A stretch of DNA of 64,000 bases from QQUJ01 sp050287605 (GCA_050287605.1 JBNKCG010000042.1:1-64000); one strand, 5' to 3'; shown: positions 26,594-35,665, counted from the first letter of the stretch. A program made the numbers and translations. Notes: generated from the letters alone by a model not told the origin.

Positions 26594-28384
26594 ATGACCG
26601 ATAGCGCCCCCGAAACACCCGACGCCAACAAACTGATGGAGAACTACTCCAAGATCGTCATGCAGTCGCAGCGGCTGGTGAACGAGTTCGTCAGACACCA
26701 GATCGAAGACGATCACTTTCAGATTCCCGATCCGGGCGTCATCTCCAAGGCGTTCATGGACATGGCCACCCAGCTCATGAGCGACCCCGGCAAGCTGATG
26801 CAGGTGCAGATGGACTACTGGCACCAGTACATGAACCTGTGGCACGGCACCGCGCGCCGCCTGGCCGGCGAAGAGGTCGCACCGGTGGTCCAACCACGCC
26901 CCGACGACAAGCGCTTCAAGGACGACGACTGGGCGGAGAACGTGGTATTCGATTTCATCAAGCAGAGCTATCTGCTCACCGCCCAGAGCATCCAGAACCT
27001 CTCCCATGACGTGAAGGGGCTCGACGCCACCACGGCCAAGAAGGTGGAGTTCTACACCCAGCAGTTCATCGACGCCCTGGCGCCCACCAATTTCGTGCAC
27101 ACCAATCCCAAGGTGCTGAAGGCCACGCTGGAATCAGGCGGCGAGAACCTGGTCAACGGTCTGGAGAACCTGCTCGAAGACCTGGAGCGCAGCAAGGGCA
27201 ATCTGCGCGTACGCATGACCGATCTGGAGGCCTTCGAGCCGGGGGTCAACGTGGCGGTCACGCCGGGCAAGGTGATCTACCAGAACGACCTGATGCAGCT
27301 CATCCAGTACACGCCCACCACCGAGACGGTGTTCCAGCGCCCGTTGCTGGTACTGCCGCCGTGGATCAACAAGTTCTACATCCTCGACCTGCGCGACAAG
27401 AACTCCTTCATCAAATGGGCGGTGGACCAGGGCTTCACCGTGTTCGTCATCTCCTGGGTCAATCCGGACGAATCGCTGGCGGAGAAGGGCTTCGACGATT
27501 ATCTGCTGGAGGGACCGCTGGCCGCGCTGGACGCCATCGAACAGGCCACCGGCGAGAAGGAGATCAACGCTGTCGGCTACTGCCTGGGCGGCACGCTGCT
27601 GGGCTGTACCCTGGCCTATCTCGCCGCCAAAGGCGACAAGCGCATCAAGAGCGGCACCTTCTTCACCACCATGCTGGATTTCACCGAGGTGGGCGAGCTG
27701 TCGGTGTTCGTGGACGAGGAGCAGCTGCAGCTCATCGAGGAGTACATGGACAAGAAGGGCTACCTGGAAGGCAGCCAGATGGCGACGGTGTTCAACTTGC
27801 TGCGCGCCAACGATCTTATCTGGTCGTTCGTCATCAACAACTACCTGATGGGCAAGGACCCGTTCCCCTTCGATCTGCTGTATTGGAACTCCGATTCGAC
27901 GCGCATGCCGCGCGCCATGCACAGCTTCTACCTGCGCAACATGTACCAGCACAACCGCCTCAAAGAGCCGGGCGGCATCACGCTGGACGGCGTGCCTATC
28001 GACCTCGGCAAGATCGAGGTACCCACCTATTTTCTTTCCACCCGCGAGGACCACATCGCGCCGTGGAAATCCACCTACATGGGCGCCAAGCACCTGGGCG
28101 GCAAGGTCAATTTCGTGCTCGGCGGTTCGGGCCACATCGCCGGCGTCATCAACCCCGCTACCTCCAAGAAGTACGGGCACTGCACGCGCGATACGCTGCC
28201 CGCCACCGCCGACGAGTGGCTGGAGGGTGCCACCGAAGGCGAGGGCTCGTGGTGGCCCCACTGGTTCGAATGGATCAAGCGCAAAGCCGGCAAACAGGTT
28301 GCCGCGCGCCAACCGGGCGATGGTAAACTCCAGCCGCTCGAAGACGCTCCGGGCAGCTACGTCAAGATCCGCATCGACAAGTAG
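26594..28384 (+). CDS. phaC: Class I polyhydroxyalkanoate synthase
   Basis: 596 aa, the usual class I size. It polymerises (R)-3-hydroxyacyl-CoA to polyhydroxyalkanoate at the granule surface. The lipase-like box is GYCLGG with nucleophile C330; D486 (REDHIAPW) and H514 (GSGHIAGV) complete the triad. The N-terminal domain (about 1-220) has the PhaC_N features, including WAENVVFDFIKQSYLL. The ribosome site is AGAGAAGAGAG. No phaA, phaB, phaP or phaR gene is adjacent, so monomer supply is encoded elsewhere. Confidence 0.96.
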   Translation: MTDSAPETPDANKLMENYSKIVMQSQRLVNEFVRHQIEDDHFQIPDPGVISKAFMDMATQLMSDPGKLMQVQMDYWHQYMNLWHGTARRLAGEEVAPVVQPRPDDKRFKDDDWAENVVFDFIKQSYLLTAQSIQNLSHDVKGLDATTAKKVEFYTQQFIDALAPTNFVHTNPKVLKATLESGGENLVNGLENLLEDLERSKGNLRVRMTDLEAFEPGVNVAVTPGKVIYQNDLMQLIQYTPTTETVFQRPLLVLPPWINKFYILDLRDKNSFIKWAVDQGFTVFVISWVNPDESLAEKGFDDYLLEGPLAALDAIEQATGEKEINAVGYCLGGTLLGCTLAYLAAKGDKRIKSGTFFTTMLDFTEVGELSVFVDEEQLQLIEEYMDKKGYLEGSQMATVFNLLRANDLIWSFVINNYLMGKDPFPFDLLYWNSDSTRMPRAMHSFYLRNMYQHNRLKEPGGITLDGVPIDLGKIEVPTYFLSTREDHIAPWKSTYMGAKHLGGKVNFVLGGSGHIAGVINPATSKKYGHCTRDTLPATADEWLEGATEGEGSWWPHWFEWIKRKAGKQVAARQPGDGKLQPLEDAPGSYVKIRIDK

Positions 28385-28398
28385 GCTGCGTCTTCAAC

Positions 28399-28418
28399 CG
28401 GCGCTGCACGCAGCGCCG
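28399..28418 (+). terminator. Hairpin after phaC
   Basis: CGGCGCTG-CACG-CAGCGCCG is a perfect 8-bp stem with a 4-nt loop, 15 bp after the phaC stop. The following bases (ATGTTGCTT) are only weakly T-rich, so it may be a partial terminator or mRNA-stabilising hairpin before the DUF1499 gene. Confidence 0.4.
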
Positions 28419-28440
28419 ATGTTGCTTGCCGGTTCAACTC

Positions 28441-28962
28441 ATGGGGATAACCTTGGCCACACTGTTCAAGCTGTTGCTGGTCGTAATTGCGCTGGGTGTT
28501 GCACTGGCTACCGGCGCGCTACTGCTCAATCGCCTGCCGTGGTCGCAGCCACCCGGGACGATGCAACGCCTGCTCACCTACCTCACCACCAACGTCGCGG
28601 CGACGCGGCCCGACTCGCCGTTCCCGGAACTGCGCACGCACCACTTCCCGCAGGGACCCATGCCGTTGTTTCTGGCAATCAACACGGCCGTGCAGGCGTT
28701 GGGCTGGGAAGTGGCCGAACGCGACGTGGAGACCGGCACGCTACATGCCGTGGTGGCCACGCGCTGGCTGCACTTCAAAGACGATGTGGTGATTCGTCTG
28801 GTTCCCGCGACAGAGGGAACCGCGGTGGAGGTGCGTTCGGCATCGCGCGTGGGGCGCGGCGATTTCGGCGCCAACACCCGCCACGTCATGGCGTTCTACG
28901 CCCAGCTCGAACAGGTGCTGGAGCGCAGCGACACGCCGCCGCCACCCGCCGCATCGCCCTAA
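28441..28962 (+). CDS. DUF1499 family membrane-anchored protein
   Basis: 173 aa. A single N-terminal hydrophobic helix (LATLFKLLLVVIALGVALATGALLL) precedes a soluble domain that fits DUF1499: ATRPDSPFPELRT, LHAVVATRWLHFKDDVVIRL, EVRSASRVGRGDFGANTRHV. The family has no known enzyme activity. It is 56 bp downstream of phaC on the same strand. The ATG at 28441 is chosen over a TTG five codons earlier. It converges on the HDOD gene. Confidence 0.8.
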   Translation: MGITLATLFKLLLVVIALGVALATGALLLNRLPWSQPPGTMQRLLTYLTTNVAATRPDSPFPELRTHHFPQGPMPLFLAINTAVQALGWEVAERDVETGTLHAVVATRWLHFKDDVVIRLVPATEGTAVEVRSASRVGRGDFGANTRHVMAFYAQLEQVLERSDTPPPPAASP

Positions 28963-28973
28963 GCGCGCGTTCG

Positions 28974-29849
28974 TCAACCCACCAGCATCAGGCGGATTTC
29001 GTCAACGGCTGCCGCCGCCATCTCGACAATAGGGGGCAGATCATCGGGCTGCAGTCCGGTGAGCTCCCAGCAGATCGGGTTGATGCGCGCGATGGAGCCG
29101 GAGACCGATATCTCGGTGCCGCGTACATTGGCCACGCAATCGGCCATGTGCAGCAGCGCCACTTCGACAGAATAGTTCCGAGCGAGCGCCGGTTCATGGT
29201 GAAATTCCACGCATTCGCGTAGCCGCTCGGGAAGGTACCAATACTCCATCAAGCGCCCGGCCAGCATCGCGTGGTCGAAGCCGAACACGGTACGTTCGGC
29301 GGCGTACAGCTCCACCGGACGCTCGCGGTCCATGGTCAGCTCCAGCGCCACGCGCGATTGGCCCGGGAAGCGGTTGAACAACACCAGTTGCCCGACGTCG
29401 TGGAGCAGGCCGGCGACGAAGGCGAACTCGCTGTCGGTGCACCCGCAGCGGCGCGCCAGTTCGCGGGTGACGATGCCGCAGAGAATGCTGTGATTCCAGA
29501 AATCGTCCATCTCGTAGACGTCGTTGGGCAGACCGGCGATCACCTTGCTCACTGACGTGGCCAGCACCACCTCGACGATGATCCGTTTGCCGAGCACCAT
29601 CACCGCACGGTCGACGGTTTCCACCTGGCGGCTCAATCCGTAGAGGGGGCTGTTGGCGAGCTTGAGCACGTGCAACGCCAGGGCCGGATCCTGCGCGATC
29701 AGCTTGGCGATATCCTGGCTGGTGGTGGTAGGGTTTTCGAGCAATTCACTGAGGCGCAGATAGACCTCGGGGAATGAGACCAGCTCATGGGTTTCCCGAA
29801 CCAGATCCTCGATGCGGATTACGGTGGGAATGTGATCGCTGGTGTTCAC
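28974..29849 (-). CDS. HDOD-domain protein
   Basis: 291 aa. The HDOD domain covers most of the protein, with LVSFPEVYLRLSELLENP at its start, IAQDPALALHVLKLANS and FVAGLLHDVGQLVL. HDOD proteins lack the full HD metal set and are thought to act as regulatory scaffolds in bacterial signalling; no output domain is attached here. The GTG at 29849 (MNTSDHIPTVIRIEDLV) is preferred to longer readings, which add basic low-complexity residues. It lies 144 bp downstream of the uncharacterised Cys-Pro protein gene. Confidence 0.85.
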   Translation of the reverse strand: MNTSDHIPTVIRIEDLVRETHELVSFPEVYLRLSELLENPTTTSQDIAKLIAQDPALALHVLKLANSPLYGLSRQVETVDRAVMVLGKRIIVEVVLATSVSKVIAGLPNDVYEMDDFWNHSILCGIVTRELARRCGCTDSEFAFVAGLLHDVGQLVLFNRFPGQSRVALELTMDRERPVELYAAERTVFGFDHAMLAGRLMEYWYLPERLRECVEFHHEPALARNYSVEVALLHMADCVANVRGTEISVSGSIARINPICWELTGLQPDDLPPIVEMAAAAVDEIRLMLVG

Positions 29850-29993
29850 CTGCTGTCTCGCTGGTCTGCGCTCGTGCGGGTCGCGGATCGAGATTCGATC
29901 CTTGTACCACTGTATTAAATTTAGCTTAAGCGTGCAGCCGATTTCGCCAATCCGATGACGGCTGCAACGAGCCGCGACAACGCCGACTCCCAC

Positions 29994-30683
29994 TCAATAG
30001 GCGCTGAACAGGTAGCGCACCTCTTCCAGCGAGTCTTCGATGGAGTAGGGCATGGCCTTGGCAAACAGATCCAGCAACACCAAGGCGTTGGCGGCGGCAT
30101 CTTTTTCGCTGGCATTGCGGATGCGCTGCATCATGGCCTGATTGACCGCCTGCAGTTCACGGTAGCACTGCGCCAAGCCCGTGAGATCGAGATCGGCGTC
30201 ACCACCGTGCAGGCGCCGGAAGTACTGCGCAAGCAGATACATGGAGGCGGCGCGGTAAAGCGTCTCCTCCTCGGTGGCGAACGGCAGGTGATAGCGCGCC
30301 ATAGGCTTGAGAAACGCCGTTCGCGGACAGCCGGAGGTGGCGCTGATCAGGCCCATCACGGCACTGATGCCGCGCTGCGCGGTAGTACGCACCTGGATGG
30401 CGCGCTCCGCGGTCACCACCGTCACCTCCACCTCGTCGTGGGACAGCACTTCGCGGCTGACGTCGATGACGCCCACCAGGCTTGCCGCCAGCGGGCAATA
30501 GACGACCTCATCCGCGGAAAGCGGGCAGTGGCCGCACTGCTCGAAACCGAGTCGGGTCCACTCCGGCAACCGGTCGGGGATGTGATCAATCAGCTGCACG
30601 GTCTCGGGATCGAGGTGCAGCGCCAACTCGTGCTGGCTGTGATCCGACAGCCGAAAGCGGTAGAGGATCTCGATGGTGTTCAT
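29994..30683 (-). CDS. Uncharacterised protein with Cys-Pro motifs (DUF6901-like)
   Basis: 229 aa of unknown function. Cysteines C50, C53, C63 and C119 occur in a pattern CGHCP...YCPLA...SGCP, with three Cys-Pro pairs; a metal site is possible. The N-terminus (IEILYRFRLSDHSQHELALHLD) looks like a beta-rich module, and the C-terminal half is helical (YRAASMYLLAQYFRRLHGG). It resembles the family called DUF6901, recalled without a search. It starts 34 bp after the MTH1187 gene and sits before an HDOD gene, suggesting a regulatory or sensory setting. Confidence 0.65.
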   Translation of the reverse strand: MNTIEILYRFRLSDHSQHELALHLDPETVQLIDHIPDRLPEWTRLGFEQCGHCPLSADEVVYCPLAASLVGVIDVSREVLSHDEVEVTVVTAERAIQVRTTAQRGISAVMGLISATSGCPRTAFLKPMARYHLPFATEEETLYRAASMYLLAQYFRRLHGGDADLDLTGLAQCYRELQAVNQAMMQRIRNASEKDAAANALVLLDLFAKAMPYSIEDSLEEVRYLFSAY

Positions 30684-30717
30684 TGCCGGCCCTCGCGCGG
30701 CCGAATCCGCCGGCGGA

Positions 30718-31020
30718 CTACTCCGTCAGCTTGCGTTCGACGCTGCGTATCTTGTCTTCCATGGTCTGGCCGCGATCGGTGCGCGTTCCCAGCTTGATGG
30801 TGGTGGTGATGCGCGGTGCGCCCATGTCGTGCACCACCTCGTGGCAGCGCTTCACTGCCGCCATCACCGCATCCCACTCCCCTTCGATGTTGGTGCCGTA
30901 GGCATGCAGCTGAGCCTTGAGCCCGGCCTCCTTGATCACCCGCTCGCAGGCGGCCACGTAGCTGGAGACCGACACCCCCACACCCAGGGGCACCACGCAA
31001 AGATCCAGTATCACGTTCAT
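30718..31020 (-). CDS. MTH1187-family thiamine-binding-like protein
   Basis: 100 aa of the MTH1187/YkoF-like family (formerly DUF77): LDLCVVPLGVGVSVSSYVAACERVIKEAGLK, then AYGTNIEGEWDAVMAAVKRCHEVVH. The fold is a ferredoxin-like tetramer, and some members bind thiamine-type ligands. A GGGGGAG ribosome site precedes the ATG. No thiamine biosynthesis gene or TPP riboswitch is seen nearby, so the ligand is open. Confidence 0.85.
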   Translation of the reverse strand: MNVILDLCVVPLGVGVSVSSYVAACERVIKEAGLKAQLHAYGTNIEGEWDAVMAAVKRCHEVVHDMGAPRITTTIKLGTRTDRGQTMEDKIRSVERKLTE

Positions 31021-31097
31021 GATCTAGCTCCCCCGAACCGCTGGTCGAAGCGATCCCATGACGACTACTTTAGCCTGCGCAGTCGGCTGCACCCATG

Positions 31098-31865
31098 CTA
31101 CAGATCAAACTTTGCCCACACCGGGGTATGGTCGGAGGGCCGCTCCAGACCGCGCGGCCCCTTGTCGATGACGCACGCGTCCAATACCTCCGCCAGCGCG
31201 GGAGTGACCAGGATATGATCGATGCGCAGGCCGAGGTTGCGGCGGAAACCGTTCATGCGGTAGTCCCACCAGCTGAACTCGCGCGCTTGCGGCGCCCGTT
31301 GCCGGAAGCCATCGGCCAGGCCCAGATCGATCAGGCGCTGAAACGCCGTGCGTTCCGGCTCACTGCACAACACCTTGCCGCGCCACGCCTCGGGATCGTG
31401 CACGTCAAGGTCGGCGGGGGCGATGTTGAAGTCGCCCAGCACCACCAGCCGCGGATGATGCTGCAGCTCCCGCTCCAGCCAGCTTGTGAAGCGCTCCAGC
31501 CACTCCAGCTTGTAGGCGTACTTCTCCGAGCCCACCTCCGAGCCGTTGGGGATGTAGACGTCCACCACCCGCACCCCGGCACAGGTAACCGCCAGCAGGC
31601 GACGCTGCGGGTCGTCAAACTCGGGAATCGCCGTAACCGGATCGTCCAGGGCTCCGCGCGCCAGCACCGCGACGCCGTTGTAGGTCTTCTGCCCGGCGAA
31701 CGCCACTTGGTAGCCGGCGGCCTCGATCTCGGCGGCGGGGAACTGCTCGTCGGTGAGCTTGGTCTCCTGCAGCGCCAGCACGTCGGGCCGTTCGGCGGCC
31801 AGCCAGTCGAGCACCTGGGGTAGGCGCACGCGCAGCGAGTTGACGTTCCAGGTGGCGATTTTCAT
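31098..31865 (-). CDS. xth: Exodeoxyribonuclease III
   Basis: 255 aa EEP-superfamily AP endonuclease/3'-exonuclease for base-excision repair. Motifs: IATWNVNSLRVRL at the start, LALQETKLTDEQFP (metal Glu), VYIPNG, LGDFNIAP (catalytic Asp/Asn) and the C-terminal RIDHILVTP and SDHTPVWA (catalytic Asp-His). Length agrees with XthA-type enzymes. AAGGAA lies before the ATG. It follows a REP-type palindrome and precedes the MTH1187 gene. Confidence 0.94.
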   Translation of the reverse strand: MKIATWNVNSLRVRLPQVLDWLAAERPDVLALQETKLTDEQFPAAEIEAAGYQVAFAGQKTYNGVAVLARGALDDPVTAIPEFDDPQRRLLAVTCAGVRVVDVYIPNGSEVGSEKYAYKLEWLERFTSWLERELQHHPRLVVLGDFNIAPADLDVHDPEAWRGKVLCSEPERTAFQRLIDLGLADGFRQRAPQAREFSWWDYRMNGFRRNLGLRIDHILVTPALAEVLDACVIDKGPRGLERPSDHTPVWAKFDL

Positions 31866-31920
31866 TGCAAATTCCTTCGGTCACTGACCACCGCGGCACA
31901 GCGGAAGTGTTGGTACCCAC

Positions 31921-31982
31921 CCGTAGGAGCGGCCGCTGGCCGCGAATCGATTCGGATCGCGAGCGGGCGCTCGCTCCTACGG
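31921..31982. repeat. REP/BIME-type palindromic element
   Basis: Outer arms CCGTAGGAGCG (31921-31931) and CGCTCCTACGG (31972-31982) are perfect inverted repeats. Each arm continues as a smaller GC-rich REP-like unit (GGCCGCTGGCCGCGA and TCGCGAGCGGGCG). The GTAGGAGCG...GCCGCGA pattern is that of REP sequences common in Pseudomonas and other gammaproteobacteria; two in opposite orientation form a BIME. It lies between xth and prlC. Confidence 0.85.
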
Positions 31983-32015
31983 AAGAGGTTTTGAAAGTTA
32001 CGCCCGCTACACCAT

Positions 32016-34055
32016 TCACATGATTCCGGAGTGCCGCAAAAGTGCATCGATCTGCGGTTCGCGGCCGCGGAACTCGACGAACAGCTCCAGCGGATCGCGC
32101 GAGCCGCCCTGTTCCAACACCGTGGCGAGAAAGCGCCGCCCGGTATCGGCATCGAACACGCCACGCTCCTCGAAGGCAGAGAAGACATCGCTGGAGAGCA
32201 CCTCGGCCCACTTGTAGCTGTAGTAGCCCGCCGCGTAACCGCCGGCGAAGATGTGCGCGAAGCTGTGGGGAAAACGGTTATAGGGTGGCGGCTGCACCAC
32301 GGCCACCTGGCGACGCACTTCGTCCAGCAGTTCGTAGATGCGCCCGCCGCACGCCGCGTCGTATTCGCGATGCAGGCGGAAATCGAAGAGGGCGAACTCC
32401 AGCTGCCGCACCATCTGCATCCCCGACTGGAAATTGCGCGCCGCCTTCATGCGCGCCAGCAGCTCCGGCGGCAGCGGCGCACCGCTTTGGTAGTGGCCGG
32501 AGATGAGCGCCAGCGCCTCCTCCTCCCAGCACCAGTTCTCCATCAGCTGGCTGGGCAGCTCCACTGCGTCCCAGGGCACGCCGTTGATGCCGCCCACCGG
32601 CGGATAGTCCACCCGCGTCAACAGGTGGTGCAGGGCGTGGCCGAATTCGTGGAACAGCGTCAGCACCTCTTCGTGGGAGAAGAGCGCCGGATCGTCGCCG
32701 CTGGGCGAGGAGAAGTTGCAGGTCACGTAGGCCACGGGCAGCTGTTCGCCGCCGCCGTGGCGGAAGCGCCGCAGGCATTCGTCCATCCAGGCGCCGCCGC
32801 GTTTTTTCGGGCGCGCGTAGAGATCGACGTAGACCCCGCCGCGCGGCCGGTCGTCGGCGTCGCGCAGCTCGTAGTAGCGCACCGTCTCGTGCCAGACGTC
32901 GACGCCGCCCACCGGGACCAGGCGGATGCCGTAGAGCCGCTGTACCACCGCGAACAGCCCCTGCACCACCCGCGGTTCGGGGAAGTAGGGCTTGAGCTCT
33001 TCCTGGGAGACGTCGAATTTGTGCTTGCGCAACTTCTCCGCGTAGTAGGCCACGTCCCAGGCGGCCAGCTCGGCCATGCCGTGGAGGTCACGCGCGAAAG
33101 CGGCGATCTCGTCGTAGTCGCGGCGTGCCACCGGCAGCGAGCGCTCAGCGAGATCGGCGAGAAACGCCAGCACCTGATCCGCCGAGGCGGCCATCTTGGT
33201 GGCCAGCGAGCGCTCGGCATAGTTGGCATATCCCAGCAGCCGAGCCAGCTCGTGGCGCAGCTTCAGCAACTCCTCCATGACCGGGCCGTTGTCCCATTGC
33301 CCGGCGTGGGGTCCCTGGTCCGAGGCGCGGGTGACGTAAGCCTCGTACATGGCCTCGCGCAGCGGGCGGTGGTCGGCGTGGGTCATGACCGCCAGGTAGG
33401 AGGGAAACTCCAGGTTGAACAGCCACCCGGACTGGCCTTCGCGCTCGGCGCGCTCGCGCGCCTGGGCTACGGCGGTAGGGGGCAGGCCGGCGAGTTCTGC
33501 TGCGTCGGTGATCAGGCGGCTCCACGCGTTGGTGGCGTCCAGCAGGTTCTCTTCGAAGCGCGCGGCCTGGGCGGTGAGCGCCTGCATCAGTTCGCGGTAG
33601 CGGGCGCGGCCGGCCTCATCCAGCGCGATACCCGAGAGCCGGAAGTCACGCAGCGCATTGTCGATGAGCTTGCGCTGGGCGGTATCCAGCGTCCGGTATT
33701 CAGGCCCCTCGGCAATGGCACGGTAGGCCTCGTAGAGCCCCCGGTGCTGGCCCAGCTCCGAGGCATACAAGCTCAACTTGGGCAGGCAGGCGTTGTAAGC
33801 CGCGCGCCAGGCGTCGTTGTTGGCAACGCTGTTGAGGTGGCTGACCGGCGACCAGGCGCGGTCGAGACGATCCTCCAGCGTCATCAGGGGTTCGACGAAG
33901 CGCTCCCAGGTGGGGGTCTCCAGCCCCTGCAGCAGGTTCTCGACGCGCTCGCGGTTATCCTGCAGCAGGTGGTCGATGGCCGGCTCGATGTGTTCCGGCC
34001 GGATCTGCGAAAAGGGGGGCAGGCCCACCAGGCCAAGCAAGGGGTTGTCCGACAT
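32016..34055 (-). CDS. prlC: Oligopeptidase A
   Basis: 679 aa M3-family zinc metallopeptidase, the usual length for OpdA/PrlC. It breaks down short peptides, including cleaved signal peptides, in the cytoplasm. The zinc motif is H469-E470-F-G-H473 with the downstream Glu in ELPSQLMENWCWE. N-terminal PLLGLVGLPPFSQIRPEHIEPAI and C-terminal FAHIFAGGYAAGYYSYKWAEVLS match the family. It is followed by the BIME and xth, and preceded by the GIDE-domain gene with a 19-bp gap. Confidence 0.95.
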   Translation of the reverse strand: MSDNPLLGLVGLPPFSQIRPEHIEPAIDHLLQDNRERVENLLQGLETPTWERFVEPLMTLEDRLDRAWSPVSHLNSVANNDAWRAAYNACLPKLSLYASELGQHRGLYEAYRAIAEGPEYRTLDTAQRKLIDNALRDFRLSGIALDEAGRARYRELMQALTAQAARFEENLLDATNAWSRLITDAAELAGLPPTAVAQARERAEREGQSGWLFNLEFPSYLAVMTHADHRPLREAMYEAYVTRASDQGPHAGQWDNGPVMEELLKLRHELARLLGYANYAERSLATKMAASADQVLAFLADLAERSLPVARRDYDEIAAFARDLHGMAELAAWDVAYYAEKLRKHKFDVSQEELKPYFPEPRVVQGLFAVVQRLYGIRLVPVGGVDVWHETVRYYELRDADDRPRGGVYVDLYARPKKRGGAWMDECLRRFRHGGGEQLPVAYVTCNFSSPSGDDPALFSHEEVLTLFHEFGHALHHLLTRVDYPPVGGINGVPWDAVELPSQLMENWCWEEEALALISGHYQSGAPLPPELLARMKAARNFQSGMQMVRQLEFALFDFRLHREYDAACGGRIYELLDEVRRQVAVVQPPPYNRFPHSFAHIFAGGYAAGYYSYKWAEVLSSDVFSAFEERGVFDADTGRRFLATVLEQGGSRDPLELFVEFRGREPQIDALLRHSGIM

Positions 34056-34074
34056 TACCGAGTTCTTTGCTGTG

Positions 34075-35013
34075 TTATTGGGCGCCTAATCGTACCGCAA
34101 TTGCCCATGCCGCGGCGCCCACGGCACCGAAAAAGGTAGCCAGCGCCACGATGGCCAGCCAGCGCCAGCGTCCGCTCATCTGCGCCTGCGACCGCGCTGA
34201 GAGCAGAAAGGTCTCACCGCCCTGCGGTTTGCTGAGGGTATGGATGCCGGGTTGCAGGGCGCGTTTGCGCTGGCGCAGCCGCACCTCGCGGACGGCCACC
34301 TCGCGCGCCTCCTCCCATTCGTCCTGGTCGATGCGGCCGTCGGCGTTGCGGTCGAAGGCATCGAGCGTGGCGGGATCGCGCTTCCAAGTGGCCAGCAGTT
34401 CGCGCACCTCGGTGCGGGTGTCGAACGCCTCGTTGGCACCGCCGACGGTGCGAAACCAACCCAGCGCGTAGAGCGGGGCGCCCGGCAGCAGGCGCTCTTC
34501 GGTGTAGCGGTAGTCACCGCCAGCGGCCAACGCTGTCCAACGGCCGGCGTGCAGCGGCTCGCGCAGCGGCAGGGCCGCATCGCCGTACCAAACCCGTTTG
34601 TCCCCCGGGATGACCGCCGCGCCCTCGGGATCGACGACGCACTCGCCGCTGCCGTCGCGCAGCACAAACAGCCCGTCGCTGAGGTAGGTCCGCACGGTGC
34701 GCCAGCGCCGCTTGTCGCCCAGGGTGGTGCGCTGCTCCACCTTGCAACGGTACCAAGCGCAGGGCGTTTGCGTCAGCGGCGAGAGGATGGGTTCGCCCGG
34801 CAGCAGCTCACCGATCCCCTCCAGTTCCACGTAGCCCTGGGCGGCGGAGCGAATGCGCGAAGTGGGAATGTCTTCGATCAGCCGCGCCCGGGAGAGCCAG
34901 CGGAAGGTGAAGACGAACGCGGCCAGCGCGAGCACCGCCGCCACGCCCACCCACAGCCAGAAATCGGAGTCGGGGGCGGCAATTACGGTCCGCACCCAGT
35001 CACCGGAATCCAT
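34075..35013 (-). CDS. GIDE-domain membrane protein with an EF-hand
   Basis: 312 aa. TM1 is at about 18-36 and TM2 at 284-306. The region between carries a GIDE-like domain (SAAQGYVELEGIGELLPGEPI, CAWYRCKVEQR), the module of the mitochondrial ligase MUL1; no RING finger is present. A complete EF-hand loop sits at 221-232 (DRNADGRIDQDE), with acidic or amide residues at positions 1, 3, 5 and Glu at 12. It starts 3 bp after the lemA stop, so the two are surely co-transcribed. GIDE/LemA neighbours are known in bacteria, but their function is not settled. Confidence 0.8.
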   Translation of the reverse strand: MDSGDWVRTVIAAPDSDFWLWVGVAAVLALAAFVFTFRWLSRARLIEDIPTSRIRSAAQGYVELEGIGELLPGEPILSPLTQTPCAWYRCKVEQRTTLGDKRRWRTVRTYLSDGLFVLRDGSGECVVDPEGAAVIPGDKRVWYGDAALPLREPLHAGRWTALAAGGDYRYTEERLLPGAPLYALGWFRTVGGANEAFDTRTEVRELLATWKRDPATLDAFDRNADGRIDQDEWEEAREVAVREVRLRQRKRALQPGIHTLSKPQGGETFLLSARSQAQMSGRWRWLAIVALATFFGAVGAAAWAIAVRLGAQ

Positions 35014-35016
35014 GAC

Positions 35017-35592
35017 TCAGGTGTTGAACAGGGCGCGCACGTCGACGTCGCGTTTCTCTTCCTCGCCGAACTCCAGCAGGGCGGCCGCCATGAATTTGAA
35101 CCAGCGCGCGACGATCACGTCGGGGAACTGTTCGATACGCACGTTGTTGAGGTTGACGCTCTCGTTGTAGAACTCGCGCCGGTCGGCGATGGCGTTCTCC
35201 AGCCCGGTGATGCGTCCCTGCAGATGCTGGAAACTCTCGTTGGCCTTGAGGTCGGGATAGGCCTCGGCCACCGCGAAGAGATTGCCCAGGCCCAGGCGCA
35301 GCTGGGTCTCGGCCGGCCCCAGGGCAGCCACGTCGCCCTGTTCGCGGGCCGTGGCCACGGCAGCGCGGGCGCGCATCACCTTCTCCAGCGTCTCCTGCTC
35401 GTAGCCCATGTACTGCTTGCAGGTCTCCACCAGCTTGGGCAGCTCATCGTGGCGCTGTTTGAGCAGCACGTCGATGTTGGACCACGCCTTGGCGACGTTA
35501 TGCTTCAGGCGCACCAGATTGTTGTAGATGATGATGCCGTAGACGACCACGACGGCGACGATACCGAGAACGATGTAGGTGCCAACGTCCAC
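35017..35592 (-). CDS. lemA: LemA family protein
   Basis: 191 aa. One N-terminal membrane helix (GTYIVLGIVAVVVVYGIIIYNNLV) leads into the helical LemA domain, with VAKAWSNIDVLLKQRHDELPKLVETCKQYM, AYPDLKANESFQHLQ and YNESVNLNNVRIEQFPD. LemA proteins are inner-membrane proteins of uncertain role. The GTG at 35592 follows AAGGGGG and is preferred to a longer reading. It is co-transcribed with the GIDE-domain gene. Confidence 0.92.
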   Translation of the reverse strand: MDVGTYIVLGIVAVVVVYGIIIYNNLVRLKHNVAKAWSNIDVLLKQRHDELPKLVETCKQYMGYEQETLEKVMRARAAVATAREQGDVAALGPAETQLRLGLGNLFAVAEAYPDLKANESFQHLQGRITGLENAIADRREFYNESVNLNNVRIEQFPDVIVARWFKFMAAALLEFGEEEKRDVDVRALFNT

Positions 35593-35665
35593 GTGTTCCC
35601 CCTTCCCGGTGGTAGGTTGAAGGCTCAAGTATACTATTGGCCTGTTGGGAAATCGGAACGGCATC

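Noticed and set aside
32031..34139. Very long plus-strand open frame opposite prlC
   Set aside because: It is antisense to a strongly conserved M3 peptidase and has the His/Gln/Arg-rich composition of a GC-rich shadow frame.
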